Origin: Ruminococcus flavefaciens
GTDB lineage: Bacteria; Bacillota_A; Clostridia; Oscillospirales; Ruminococcaceae
Assembly: GCA_004556875.1 (NCBI GenBank)
Contig: SFFP01000033.1
Span: forward strand, 1-13,157
DNA: 13,157 nt
Reading direction: 5' to 3'
Below the pieces are notes generated by a model, which saw only the letters and a program-made list of their open reading frames with translations, had not been told where the DNA came from and did not search any database. Positions 1 through 5,533 of this stretch are shown here, piece after piece. A program made the position numbers and the translations under genes. Each line of letters opens with the position of its first letter. Position 1 is the stretch's first letter.

Positions 1-40
1 TAGAGATACTATTTTTACTTCAATATTCAGTTATTATTTC

Positions 41-68
41 AGTCCGAAAGCTATTCGGACTGTTTTTT
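41..68 (+). terminator. Rho-independent terminator of a gene off the left edge
   Basis: An 8-bp perfect stem (AGTCCGAA at 41-48, TTCGGACT at 54-61) closes a 5-base loop and is followed by G and six Ts at 63-68. The T-run lies on the plus-strand side, so it should end a rightward transcript entering from outside the window, probably a cargo gene of the integrated element. Confidence 0.85.
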
Positions 69-119
69 ATTGCAAAAACATGGGTTTGTCAACAGCACCG
101 AAACGTGACATCCTTGCAA

Positions 120-148
120 TAAGGGTATCGTAAAAAACTATACCCTTA
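120..148. repeat. 9-bp inverted repeat upstream of the excisionase gene
   Basis: TAAGGGTAT (120-128) and ATACCCTTA (140-148) pair perfectly around an 11-base A-rich loop. No T-run follows, so it is not an obvious terminator. It shares the core AAGGGTA with the hairpin at 158-184, which suggests a related pair of protein-binding sites or RNA hairpins in the leader of the excisionase/integrase module. A weak promoter-like TTGCAA at 114-119 precedes it. Function is unknown. Confidence 0.5.
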
Positions 149-157
149 ACACTCATC

Positions 158-184
158 AAGGGTACGGTAATTCACCGTACCCTT
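158..184. repeat. 11-bp inverted repeat (hairpin) in the excisionase leader
   Basis: AAGGGTACGGT (158-168) and ACCGTACCCTT (174-184) form a perfect 11-bp stem with a 5-base loop AATTC. The sequence after it is TAATTC, too poor in T for a convincing terminator. It could be an operator, an excisionase or integrase binding site, or a regulatory RNA hairpin. Its arms begin with the same AAGGGTA as the repeat at 120-148. Confidence 0.6.
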
Positions 185-210
185 TAATTCTAAGTAAAGG
201 AATGATAAAA

Positions 211-303
211 GTGAACAATTCAAATCACACAGGAAACGAGATAAAGACAATGAGAAGGAGTATGATTAAATGGCTGAAAACAAAACAGAGACTAAAATCG
301 TAA
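211..303 (+). CDS. Possible 30-residue leader peptide overlapping the excisionase start
   Basis: A GTG at 211 follows an AAAGGA at 196-201 with nine bases between, and opens a frame of 30 codons ending in TAA at 301-303. The peptide is basic (MRRSMIKWLKTKQRLKS at its end). The frame covers the ribosome site (253-260) and start codon (270) of the excisionase gene in another frame, an arrangement that could couple or restrain its translation. Nothing besides the ribosome site and the position supports expression, so this is a weak call. Confidence 0.25.
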   Translation: MNNSNHTGNEIKTMRRSMIKWLKTKQRLKS

Positions 304-464
304 TGCTTACCATAAAACAGGCGGCAGCTCTTGTGGAAGGGCTGACCGAGTACAGAGTCCGCCAGATGTGCCTGAGCGGTCAGGTACCGCACATCATGGC
401 AGGCAACAAATATCTTATCAACAAGGAATTATTTCTGAAATATCTGCGTGGGGAGACCGCGTAA
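270..464 (+). CDS. Excisionase-like small helix-turn-helix protein
   Basis: This 64-residue protein has the size and layout of the MerR-like winged-helix excisionases found beside tyrosine integrases in Gram-positive conjugative elements. Residues 13-35 (LTIKQAAALVEGLTEYRVRQ) fit the first helix and the helix-turn-helix. A later stretch with IMAGNKYLINKELFLKYL fits the wing and closing helix, as in the 'excisionase family DNA-binding domain'. Such proteins bend DNA at the element ends and steer the integrase toward excision. The ATG at 270 follows AGAAGGAG at 253-260 with nine bases of spacing. The integrase gene starts about 100 bp downstream on the same strand, which supports the assignment. 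It could instead be a small regulator of the same fold. Confidence 0.75.
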   Translation: MAENKTETKIVMLTIKQAAALVEGLTEYRVRQMCLSGQVPHIMAGNKYLINKELFLKYLRGETA

Positions 465-477
465 AAAAATAGTGGAA

Positions 478-543
478 ATGGCGCGTTTTTTCTGGACTTC
501 CGCAACGAGTTGTGGTATGATGTCGTTGGCAAAAACGCGCCAT
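478..543. repeat. 13-bp inverted repeat bracketing the integrase promoter
   Basis: ATGGCGCGTTTTT (478-490) and AAAAACGCGCCAT (531-543) are perfect inverted copies separated by 40 bases. The interval contains the best candidate promoter for the integrase. The right arm ends just before the integrase ribosome site at 551-558. In readthrough RNA from the excisionase gene the two arms could pair; as DNA they could bind a dimeric regulator, the excisionase or the integrase. Confidence 0.65.
493..521 (+). promoter_or_regulatory. Candidate promoter of the integrase gene
   Basis: TGGACT (493-498, 4 of 6 to consensus) and TATGAT (516-521, 5 of 6) are separated by exactly 17 bases. The -10 box is preceded by TGG, an extended -10 feature. 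Transcription would start near 528, inside or just before the right arm of the surrounding inverted repeat, and lead into the integrase start at 566. Confidence 0.5.
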
Positions 544-565
544 ATTTATGAAGGAGGGAAAATAT

Positions 566-1837
566 ATGGCGACTATAAGAAAAAGACCGAATGGTTCATT
601 CGAGATAAAAGTATCATGCGGCTACGATATTTACGGAAGGCAGCATAATCAGTACAAAAGCTACTACCCTGAACCCGGCATGACGCCACGTCAGATCGAT
701 AAAGAGGTCAACAAACAGGCGGTGCTGTTCGAGGAGGAGTGCAAGAAAGGTCAGATAACATCGGCGGTCAAGTTCGAGACATTCGCCGAGCAGTGGTTCG
801 ATGAGTACGCAAAGGTCAACCTGAGACCGACAACGTTCTCAAAAATGCGGCAGGTCACCAAGCGTATCTACGCTGCCATCGGACACAAGCGCATGGACAA
901 GATAACGTCCAGAGACATACAAATGTTCATCACCGACCTTATCGTGAACGGCAGGCACATGGTCACAGGCAAGCCGCTGTCACGAAAGACGGCTATACAT
1001 CACCTGAGCTTCATCAGCGATATATTCAGCTACGCTATCCGCATGGGAATGCTTACGGACAATCCGTGCAGCCGAGTTGTGATACCCAAGCTGGAGCAGA
1101 AGGAAAAGGAGATATACACCCTTGATGAAGTGAAGAAGCTGTTTGAAGACTTGTGCTATGAGCCAATGTGGTTTCAGGTCTACATCACGCTGGCGATATA
1201 CAGCGGCTTCCGAAGGAGCGAAATGCTGGGACTGGAGTGGAAGGACATCGACTTTGACTACAACACCATAAGAGTCCGCAGAACTTCCCATTACACACCT
1301 GCAAAGGGTATCTACACTGATACAACGAAAACGAAGAAGTCTCAGCGAGTGGCAAAGTTCCCCGAGGACGTCATGGATATGCTGAAGAAATACCGCAAGG
1401 AGCAGAGAAAAGAAGCCCGTCGGTTGGGAACGAAGTGGGAGGATAACGACAGGCTGTTCACCAAGTGGAACGGTGCGCCGATGTATCCCGAAATGCCGTA
1501 CAAGTATCTGAAAAGCTACTGCGAGAAGATAGACATACCCTTCCGCGGCATTCATTCACTGAGACACCTTCACGCTTCGCTCCTCATCTACGAGGGCATA
1601 GACGTAGTAGCCGTGTCAGCTGATATGGGACACAGCATCGTAGGAACGACCTTGAACCTGTACTCCCATATGTTCCAGGAGGCAAGAGCGAGAAACTGCG
1701 ATGCAATAACAAATGCACTGAGGTTTACCCGAGAGGGGAATAACGCTAAACCTAAGTCTGCAAAGAAAGCTGAACCTGACATTGACGAAGATGAGGACGA
1801 GCTTGAAGAAGAAAATATGGAGCAGACTATGGCATAA
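566..1837 (+). CDS. Tyrosine recombinase (integrase) of a mobile element
   Basis: This 423-residue site-specific recombinase of the phage/Tn916 integrase type would insert and excise the element to the left. Residues 1-60 form the N-terminal arm-DNA-binding region, 68-170 the SAM-like core-binding domain and about 183-385 the catalytic domain. All active-site positions are visible: R216 in SGFRRSE, a lysine in TKTKKSQR (about 255-258), H330 and R333 in IHSLRH, H356 in MGHS, and nucleophile Y366 in LNLYSHM. The enzyme therefore looks intact. The tail (residues 393-423) is acidic and low in complexity. ATG 566 is chosen because AAGGAGGG at 551-558 sits seven bases before it; an in-frame ATG at 548 lies upstream of that site. 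The gene ends 143 bp from the tmRNA 3' end, the usual place for an attachment site. Confidence 0.95.
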   Translation: MATIRKRPNGSFEIKVSCGYDIYGRQHNQYKSYYPEPGMTPRQIDKEVNKQAVLFEEECKKGQITSAVKFETFAEQWFDEYAKVNLRPTTFSKMRQVTKRIYAAIGHKRMDKITSRDIQMFITDLIVNGRHMVTGKPLSRKTAIHHLSFISDIFSYAIRMGMLTDNPCSRVVIPKLEQKEKEIYTLDEVKKLFEDLCYEPMWFQVYITLAIYSGFRRSEMLGLEWKDIDFDYNTIRVRRTSHYTPAKGIYTDTTKTKKSQRVAKFPEDVMDMLKKYRKEQRKEARRLGTKWEDNDRLFTKWNGAPMYPEMPYKYLKSYCEKIDIPFRGIHSLRHLHASLLIYEGIDVVAVSADMGHSIVGTTLNLYSHMFQEARARNCDAITNALRFTREGNNAKPKSAKKAEPDIDEDEDELEEENMEQTMA

Positions 1838-1843
1838 AAATAT

Positions 1844-1867
1844 TCCGCAGAGACAAAACTCTGCGGA
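1844..1867 (+). terminator. Hairpin after the integrase gene
   Basis: TCCGCAGAG (1844-1852) and CTCTGCGGA (1859-1867) form a perfect 9-bp stem with loop ACAAAA, seven bases after the integrase stop. No T-run follows (GCGTCTG), so termination may be weak. The hairpin could instead protect the 3' end or mark a recombination-protein site. Confidence 0.5.
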
Positions 1868-1891
1868 GCGTCTGATATTGTTAAATAAAAA

Positions 1892-1912
1892 AATAAGTGG
1901 TCAATAAGTGGT
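1892..1912 (+). repeat. Tandem AATAAGTGGT repeats, candidate integrase arm sites
   Basis: AATAAGTGGT occurs at 1892-1901 and again at 1903-1912, one helical turn (11 bp) apart, between the integrase gene and the tmRNA end. Short direct repeats with an AGTGGT or AGTAGT core near the element end are what the N-terminal domain of Tn916-type integrases binds. The repeat is seen directly; its role is inferred. Confidence 0.5.
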
Positions 1913-1929
1913 TGAGAGCACTTTTAAAA

Positions 1930-1972
1930 AAGAACGAGCTCGCAAAATGGCTATTCTAAGCCGTTTGCGAGC
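1930..1972 (-). terminator. Rho-independent terminator of ssrA
   Basis: Read on the minus strand, GCTCGCAAA (1972-1964) pairs with TTTGCGAGC (1946-1938). An inner AGCC/GGCT stem closes around a 6-base loop, and the tract TCGTTCTTTTTT follows (down to about 1926). It begins eight bases after the tmRNA CCA end. If the mobile element recombined at the tmRNA 3' end, this terminator is supplied by the element. Confidence 0.8.
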
Positions 1973-1980
1973 CTTGCTTC

Positions 1981-2007
1981 TGGTGGAGGCGAGGGGAATT
2001 GAACCCC
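1981..2007. other. Probable attachment site at the tmRNA 3' end
   Basis: The tmRNA T-arm and acceptor strand, ending in the encoded CCA at 1981, directly face the integrase module. The 3' ends of tRNA and tmRNA genes are the classic targets of tyrosine integrases, because insertion leaves the gene intact. No second copy of this segment exists in 1-1980, so the far end of the element must lie beyond the left edge. The exact core cannot be delimited from one end. Confidence 0.6.
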
Positions 2008-2205
2008 TGTCCGAAAGCCCATTCATGCAACTTTCTACGAGCGTATTTTACCTATTATTATTCCCCGAAGCCACCGCCGATAAACGGGCTGAAGCAACAG
2101 GTAGTCCGTATACAACTGACGGACACGGACACTTCCGACAGTCGTTCACCGCTAATCGATGCCCAAGCGAGAGCCGCGGTACTCCCTCGGTGGACAGAAG
2201 CTGAC

Positions 2206-2256
2206 TTAAGCAGCTACCAGTTCGCTATTTCTAGAAACTGTAATGTTATTTCTTGC
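2206..2256 (-). other. tmRNA proteolysis-tag reading frame
   Basis: Reading from the probable resume codon GCA (2256-2254) to UAA (2208-2206) gives ARNNITVSRNSELVAA, 16 residues. The hydrophobic LVAA end is what ClpXP-type proteases recognise in tags of this kind. The frame is fixed by the LVAA-stop ending; the first codon is inferred from its GCA identity and its position after AUAAAC. The tag is basic in its first half, where many tags are acidic. Confidence 0.8.
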
Positions 2257-2396
2257 GTTTATATTTAAACGTGGCACAGGTTATGGAGATCACGCCATTC
2301 TCCGCTCGCTTATCACACTTCAAGACCCCCGTCGAAACCTTTACGCCCCCACAAATATGAGGGAGTGAGGTTTGAAGATGTAATACTTCACATATT

Positions 2397-2425
2397 ATTA
2401 TAGACCATTTCTGCTGATTTGTCAA
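2397..2425 (-). promoter_or_regulatory. Consensus promoter of ssrA
   Basis: On the minus strand TTGACA (2425-2420) and TATAAT (2402-2397) are both perfect sigma-70-type boxes with an optimal 17-base spacer. Transcription should start near 2390, about 40 bases before the mature tmRNA 5' end. High constitutive output fits an abundant RNA. Confidence 0.88.
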
Positions 2426-2442
2426 CAGTATTCAGCAGAAAT
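2407..2442. repeat. 11-bp inverted repeat around the ssrA -35 box
   Basis: ATTTCTGCTGA (2407-2417) and TCAGCAGAAAT (2432-2442) are perfect inverted copies separated by 14 bases that contain the -35 box. There is no T-run on either side, so a simple terminator for the upstream methyltransferase gene is unlikely. The placement suggests an operator for a dimeric regulator, or a hairpin ending the upstream messenger by another mechanism. Confidence 0.6.
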
Positions 2443-2472
2443 AATTGTCGCTATGGCAGATAAAAAGCGATA

Positions 2473-3072
2473 TCAGGTCTTTGTGATGACTGCAACAGCG
2501 CAGGGCATATGTCCGTTTATAACAAAGAACTCGGTATTTTCAAGTCCCATATTTCCAAAAAAAGCCTTATACGACTCTATGGTGAACTCCCTGCTGAACC
2601 TTACACCGATGAGACTGCAAAATCCCGAAAGCGCTCTGCTTACTCTGCTTGTGGAGTTTACATAAGTGGGAATAATTACCTTTCCGCCCTTTTTGCAGAC
2701 TCTCAGCATTTCCCTTACAGCGGCTTCCGCATCGTCAAGCAGGTGTATGACATTGCCTGCGATGACCTTGTCGAACTTCTCATCGCCGCAGTTAAGCTTT
2801 GTGATATCAGCCTTTCGGAATATAACGTTATCAAGTCCGCGGCATTTCGCTTCTGCCTGTTTCATCATGCCTGACGACAGGTCAACAGCAACGAGCTTTC
2901 GGCATTTACGTGCAACAGTTGCCGTTATAGCGCCTGTTCCGCAGGCACATTCAAGGACTGTATCGTTTTCACCTATATATTCGGCAGTCCTTTTGCCGAG
3001 GGCGCTGTAGACCTTTCCGTTTGCTTTGTTTTCAAAAAAGTCATACAGTCCCGAAACCCTGTCCCAAATCAT
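2473..3072 (-). CDS. Class I SAM-dependent methyltransferase
   Basis: This 199-residue cytoplasmic protein has the Rossmann methyltransferase fold. Motif I is VLECACGTGAIT (39-50), the acidic residue that binds the SAM ribose is D64 in VAVDLS, D89 lies in KADI, and motif IV is FDKVIAGNVIHLL (100-112). It resembles the Methyltransf_11/25 and UbiE-like small-molecule group, but the sequence gives no substrate. The start at 3072 follows GGAGT, and only 12 bases separate it from the stop of the S66 peptidase gene, so the two are co-transcribed. It is the last gene of the smpB transcript. The substrate-binding C-terminus (139-199) is not recognisable to me. Confidence 0.85.
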   Translation of the reverse strand: MIWDRVSGLYDFFENKANGKVYSALGKRTAEYIGENDTVLECACGTGAITATVARKCRKLVAVDLSSGMMKQAEAKCRGLDNVIFRKADITKLNCGDEKFDKVIAGNVIHLLDDAEAAVREMLRVCKKGGKVIIPTYVNSTSRVSRALSGFCSLIGVRFSREFTIESYKAFFGNMGLENTEFFVINGHMPCAVAVITKT

Positions 3073-3084
3073 ACGCCGACTCCT

Positions 3085-4206
3085 TTACATCAGTGTTATT
3101 TCCTGTTTTTCTGCGTCAACACGCGCCTTTGCACCATAGGGCAGTATAGCTCGCGGAGAAGCGTGACCGAAGTTCACGTTATAGAGTATGGAAAGCTTTT
3201 CATTTCCCACAGTATCGCACCATACCGACTTGTATTCCTCATAGTATCTCTCGTTCATGGGCTTGCCCACTATGACACCGCTTACCTTTTCAAACACGCC
3301 CTCATTTTTCAGTGCCGAAAGGTATTCTCTCAGCCTTTCGGGCGTTGGAGTTTCCTCGCTTGTCTCAGCAAAAAGTATCTTGCCTCTCCACTCATCTGCA
3401 CGGGGAAAGATATCGTATCTCCGTGTTATCTCTGTCTGTTTTGCAAAGTCCACTTTAAACTGCGGACAGCTTTCAAATTCAGCTTTGAGCAGACTGCCGT
3501 AGCGTTCGACATTTCCTGTAAGGAGCATATCGCCCATACTGTCGATACAGCCGCCGAGAAGCTCGCCCTCGAACACAGGTGCTCCCTGTAAAAGCTCATA
3601 GCCGTGTTCCTCTCTGTGTGCCGCAGGAGCAGTTCCCACAGCGGCGGCGGAGAAGTCTTTTCTCTCCTCATACCAGACCTGAGAGGGCGTTATCACACTA
3701 CCCTGATACGGCGCAAAGCAGCTCTCGAACTGTGCCTTTGAGTAAGGGAGCATATCTCCCGAAAGCTCAGCCATATCGCACATGAAAGCCTGACCGTAGA
3801 AGGTCTGCAATCCAAGCCTGTAAAACATCAGGTGGTTATTTGTGGTGTCGGAAAATCCGAGAAAGAACTTAGGGTGCTGACGGACAGCGTTTATGAATTC
3901 CTCATCTTCCATGAGATAAGGGAAAGTACGGAAGGTCTCGATACCGCCGATAGAAGTTATGATACCCTTTACCGAGTCGTCAAGAAAGGCTTCTTTAAGG
4001 TCTGCGGCGCGGGCTTCGGGGTGTCTGAGAATAAATTCCTTACCCATGAGGGCATTGCTTGTAAAGACAGGTTCAAGACCCATTTCAAAGAGCTTCTTAA
4101 CGCCAAGCTCTTTTTCGTGAGCGCAGCAAGGCTCGCCGATAACTCCGCTTGAAAGGCATATTACAGCGACCTTGTCCCCTTTTTTCAGCGGCTGTGGAAT
4201 AATCAT
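3085..4206 (-). CDS. S66-family peptidase (LD-carboxypeptidase / MccF-like)
   Basis: This 373-residue cytoplasmic serine peptidase belongs to family S66, which includes muramoyl-tetrapeptide LD-carboxypeptidase (LdcA) and the microcin C7 self-immunity protein MccF. The opening LKKGDKVAVICLSSG (7-21) and GGIETFR (87-93) fit the family. The nucleophile is S119 in GFSDTT, with E281 in LFAETSEE and H348 in FGHASPRAILPYG as the probable rest of the triad. The E-to-H spacing of 67 matches the family. At 373 residues it is longer than typical LdcA (about 300) and nearer MccF, so cleavage of a peptidyl-nucleotide or other amide is as likely as cell-wall recycling. AAAGGAGC precedes ATG 4206. It lies 30 bp after smpB. 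Confidence 0.88.
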   Translation of the reverse strand: MIIPQPLKKGDKVAVICLSSGVIGEPCCAHEKELGVKKLFEMGLEPVFTSNALMGKEFILRHPEARAADLKEAFLDDSVKGIITSIGGIETFRTFPYLMEDEEFINAVRQHPKFFLGFSDTTNNHLMFYRLGLQTFYGQAFMCDMAELSGDMLPYSKAQFESCFAPYQGSVITPSQVWYEERKDFSAAAVGTAPAAHREEHGYELLQGAPVFEGELLGGCIDSMGDMLLTGNVERYGSLLKAEFESCPQFKVDFAKQTEITRRYDIFPRADEWRGKILFAETSEETPTPERLREYLSALKNEGVFEKVSGVIVGKPMNERYYEEYKSVWCDTVGNEKLSILYNVNFGHASPRAILPYGAKARVDAEKQEITLM

Positions 4207-4236
4207 GTGAAAGCTCCTTTGCTGAGATGCAGTTGT

Positions 4237-4701
4237 TCAGCGATTGCGTGTTTTCATATTTCGGTCTATTTCGCGGTTTGCGTCGCGCTTTGCGATGTCG
4301 GCACGTTTGTCATAGAGCTTTTTGCCCTTGCAGAGACCTACCTGCATTTTCACGCGTGAGTCCTTGAAGTAAAGGCTAAGCGGAATGAGCGAGAGTCCCT
4401 CCTGTTTGAGAGTTCCGTAGAGTTTATTTATTTCGCGCTTGTGCATGAGAAGCTTTCTCACTCTCATTGGGTCGCGGTTAAAGATGTTGCCTTTTTCGTA
4501 TGGAGATATGTGCATACCGCGTACAAACAGTTCTCCCTTGTCGATAGAGCACCATGAATCCTTCAGGTTTACGCCGCCCTGACGTATGGATTTTACCTCA
4601 GTACCCACCAGTTCGATACCTGCTTCGTAGGATTCGAGTACGAAATAATCATGTCGTGCCTTGCGGTTTTCAGCAATAGTTTTAGTACCTTTTGAGCGCA
4701 T
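4237..4701 (-). CDS. smpB: SsrA-binding protein SmpB
   Basis: SmpB binds the tRNA-like part of tmRNA and takes it to stalled ribosomes for tagging and release. The 154-residue protein is full length. It opens with the usual IAENRKARHDYFVLESYEAGIEL-type start (9 onward), then GTEVKSIRQG (33-42), NLKDSW (45-50), the HISPYEKGN region (64-72), RKLLMHKREI (82-91), LIPLSLYF (105-112) and a basic tail with GKKLYDKRADIAKRD. That tail reaches into the mRNA channel of the ribosome. AGGAG sits before ATG 4701 and a perfect consensus promoter lies about 25 bp further upstream. Its RNA partner ssrA is encoded 1.9 kb downstream on the same strand. Confidence 0.98.
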   Translation of the reverse strand: MRSKGTKTIAENRKARHDYFVLESYEAGIELVGTEVKSIRQGGVNLKDSWCSIDKGELFVRGMHISPYEKGNIFNRDPMRVRKLLMHKREINKLYGTLKQEGLSLIPLSLYFKDSRVKMQVGLCKGKKLYDKRADIAKRDANREIDRNMKTRNR

Positions 4702-4725
4702 TTTATCATCTCCTGTTCAGTAAAA

Positions 4726-4754
4726 ATTATACACTATGAGCGCAGAATTGTCAA
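4726..4754 (-). promoter_or_regulatory. Consensus promoter of the smpB operon
   Basis: On the minus strand TTGACA (4754-4749) and TATAAT (4731-4726) are perfect boxes with a 17-base spacer. The start site would fall near 4719, with the smpB ribosome site following directly. The same perfect arrangement occurs at ssrA. Confidence 0.88.
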
Positions 4755-4789
4755 GGGCGGAGAGTGGCGCATTCAGTCGTCATAACAGT

Positions 4790-4823
4790 GAAAAAGAAAG
4801 ACGCTGCTTTCTGCGGCAGCGTC
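4790..4823 (-). terminator. Rho-independent terminator of the seven-gene operon
   Basis: On the minus strand GACGCTGC (4823-4816) pairs with GCAGCGTC (4807-4800) around an 8-base loop, followed by TTTCTTTTTC (4799-4790). It lies 11 bases after the stop of the last operon gene and separates it from the smpB promoter. Confidence 0.88.
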
Positions 4824-4834
4824 CTTTGTTATTA

Positions 4835-5062
4835 TCAGCCAAGTGACTTCAGCTTTTTCTGAAGCTCTATCATGTGATTACGGCAGGCTGTTATCTCGCC
4901 TGTATACTTATTGAACCACTCAACATCAGTTTCGTCAGGCTGTTCCTGAAGAAGGATAGCCTGAACAAGCGCCGACTGTGAACGAGAGCGCTTTCTCTCT
5001 ATCTCCTTGATAGTGCTCATACAAAGCTTTATCTCTTTTTTAAGTTTTCTTTTCTCGCCCAT
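4835..5062 (-). CDS. Small helical/coiled-coil protein, last gene of the operon
   Basis: This 75-residue cytoplasmic protein is not one I recognise. It is highly charged and likely two helices: residues 1-40 start with basic GEKRKLKKEIK and continue to LVQAILLQEQ, and 45-75 include DVEWFNKYTGEI and end in IELQKKLKSLG. A short acidic turn (QPDETD) joins them. The start is set at ATG 5062 because GGAGG lies seven bases before it; a TTG at 5068 would be only one base from that site. It begins 18 bp after the preceding stop and ends at the operon terminator, so it is probably an accessory part of the same system. Confidence 0.7.
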   Translation of the reverse strand: MGEKRKLKKEIKLCMSTIKEIERKRSRSQSALVQAILLQEQPDETDVEWFNKYTGEITACRNHMIELQKKLKSLG

Positions 5063-5080
5063 GCTCAAACCTCCTCTGCA

Positions 5081-5533
5081 TCAGCTTCCTTTTTTATCCA
5101 CAGAGTCTACGACAGCTTTTGCCTCGTCATAGCCTTTATCAAGGTCATCAAGGATATCATTTAAAGCCTTATCCATATCATCGAGCTTTGTTTTCATCTG
5201 TTCGGGATACTTCATGATACAAGTGGTAAGCTCATTGATGATGATACTTTTATCCTCAAAGTCATTGATGAGGAAAGCGAATGAATTTGCCGCACTCATA
5301 TCGCTGACGATGCGCATATATCTCAGTTCGTGGTCGCCCTCGCCGTTTTTGTAAGACTCGATATCCTCAGATACCTTTGCGAGATCTGTTCTGTACTGCC
5401 GCCGGTAAGTCTCCTGAACGCGCTTTGTCTCGTCCACGTAAAGTGCGATGAATACGATAAGAGCAACTAATGTTATCAGGAAAAGTATGATCGCTCTAAT
5501 CATTCTCCTTTTCATTATCTTCTCTTGATTCAC
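5081..5533 (-). CDS. Single-pass membrane protein of unknown function
   Basis: Residues 1-11 are basic (KRRMIR), 12-33 form one membrane span (AIILFLITLVALIVFIALYV), and about 34-150 are charged and helical, predicted outside the membrane by the positive-inside rule. I recognise no family. The gene overlaps the end of the 982-residue gene by 38 bases in another frame, which strongly suggests translational coupling. The GTG at 5533 has GAGG nine bases upstream. ATG 5515 (residue 7) is the alternative, with a weaker ribosome site; both keep the membrane span. The context makes it a membrane subunit of the AAA+/signal-peptidase system. Confidence 0.75.
   Translation of the reverse strand: MNQEKIMKRRMIRAIILFLITLVALIVFIALYVDETKRVQETYRRQYRTDLAKVSEDIESYKNGEGDHELRYMRIVSDMSAANSFAFLINDFEDKSIIINELTTCIMKYPEQMKTKLDDMDKALNDILDDLDKGYDEAKAVVDSVDKKGS

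Larger units (their letters stand above)
1981..2350 (-). ncRNA. ssrA: Transfer-messenger RNA (tmRNA)
   Basis: This 370-nt one-piece tmRNA rescues stalled ribosomes together with SmpB. The 5' end GGGGGCGUAAAGGUUUCGAC (from 2350) and the 3' end CGCCUCCACCA (to 1981) pair as a 7-bp acceptor stem containing one G-U. The T-arm is recognisable as GGGGUUCAAUUCCCC and the CCA is encoded. The internal tag frame runs from 2256 to 2206. The gene has its own consensus promoter about 47-75 bp upstream of the mature 5' end, leaving a leader for RNase P to remove, and a terminator right after the CCA. It lies downstream of smpB on the same strand, and a mobile element is inserted at its 3' end. Confidence 0.97.

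Noticed and set aside
980..1555. Long minus-strand open frame inside the integrase gene
   Set aside because: It is antisense to a gene with a complete set of catalytic residues, and its product resembles nothing.
1908..2268. Plus-strand open frames across the tmRNA gene
   Set aside because: The region is fully explained by ssrA on the minus strand, with promoter, acceptor stem and terminator.
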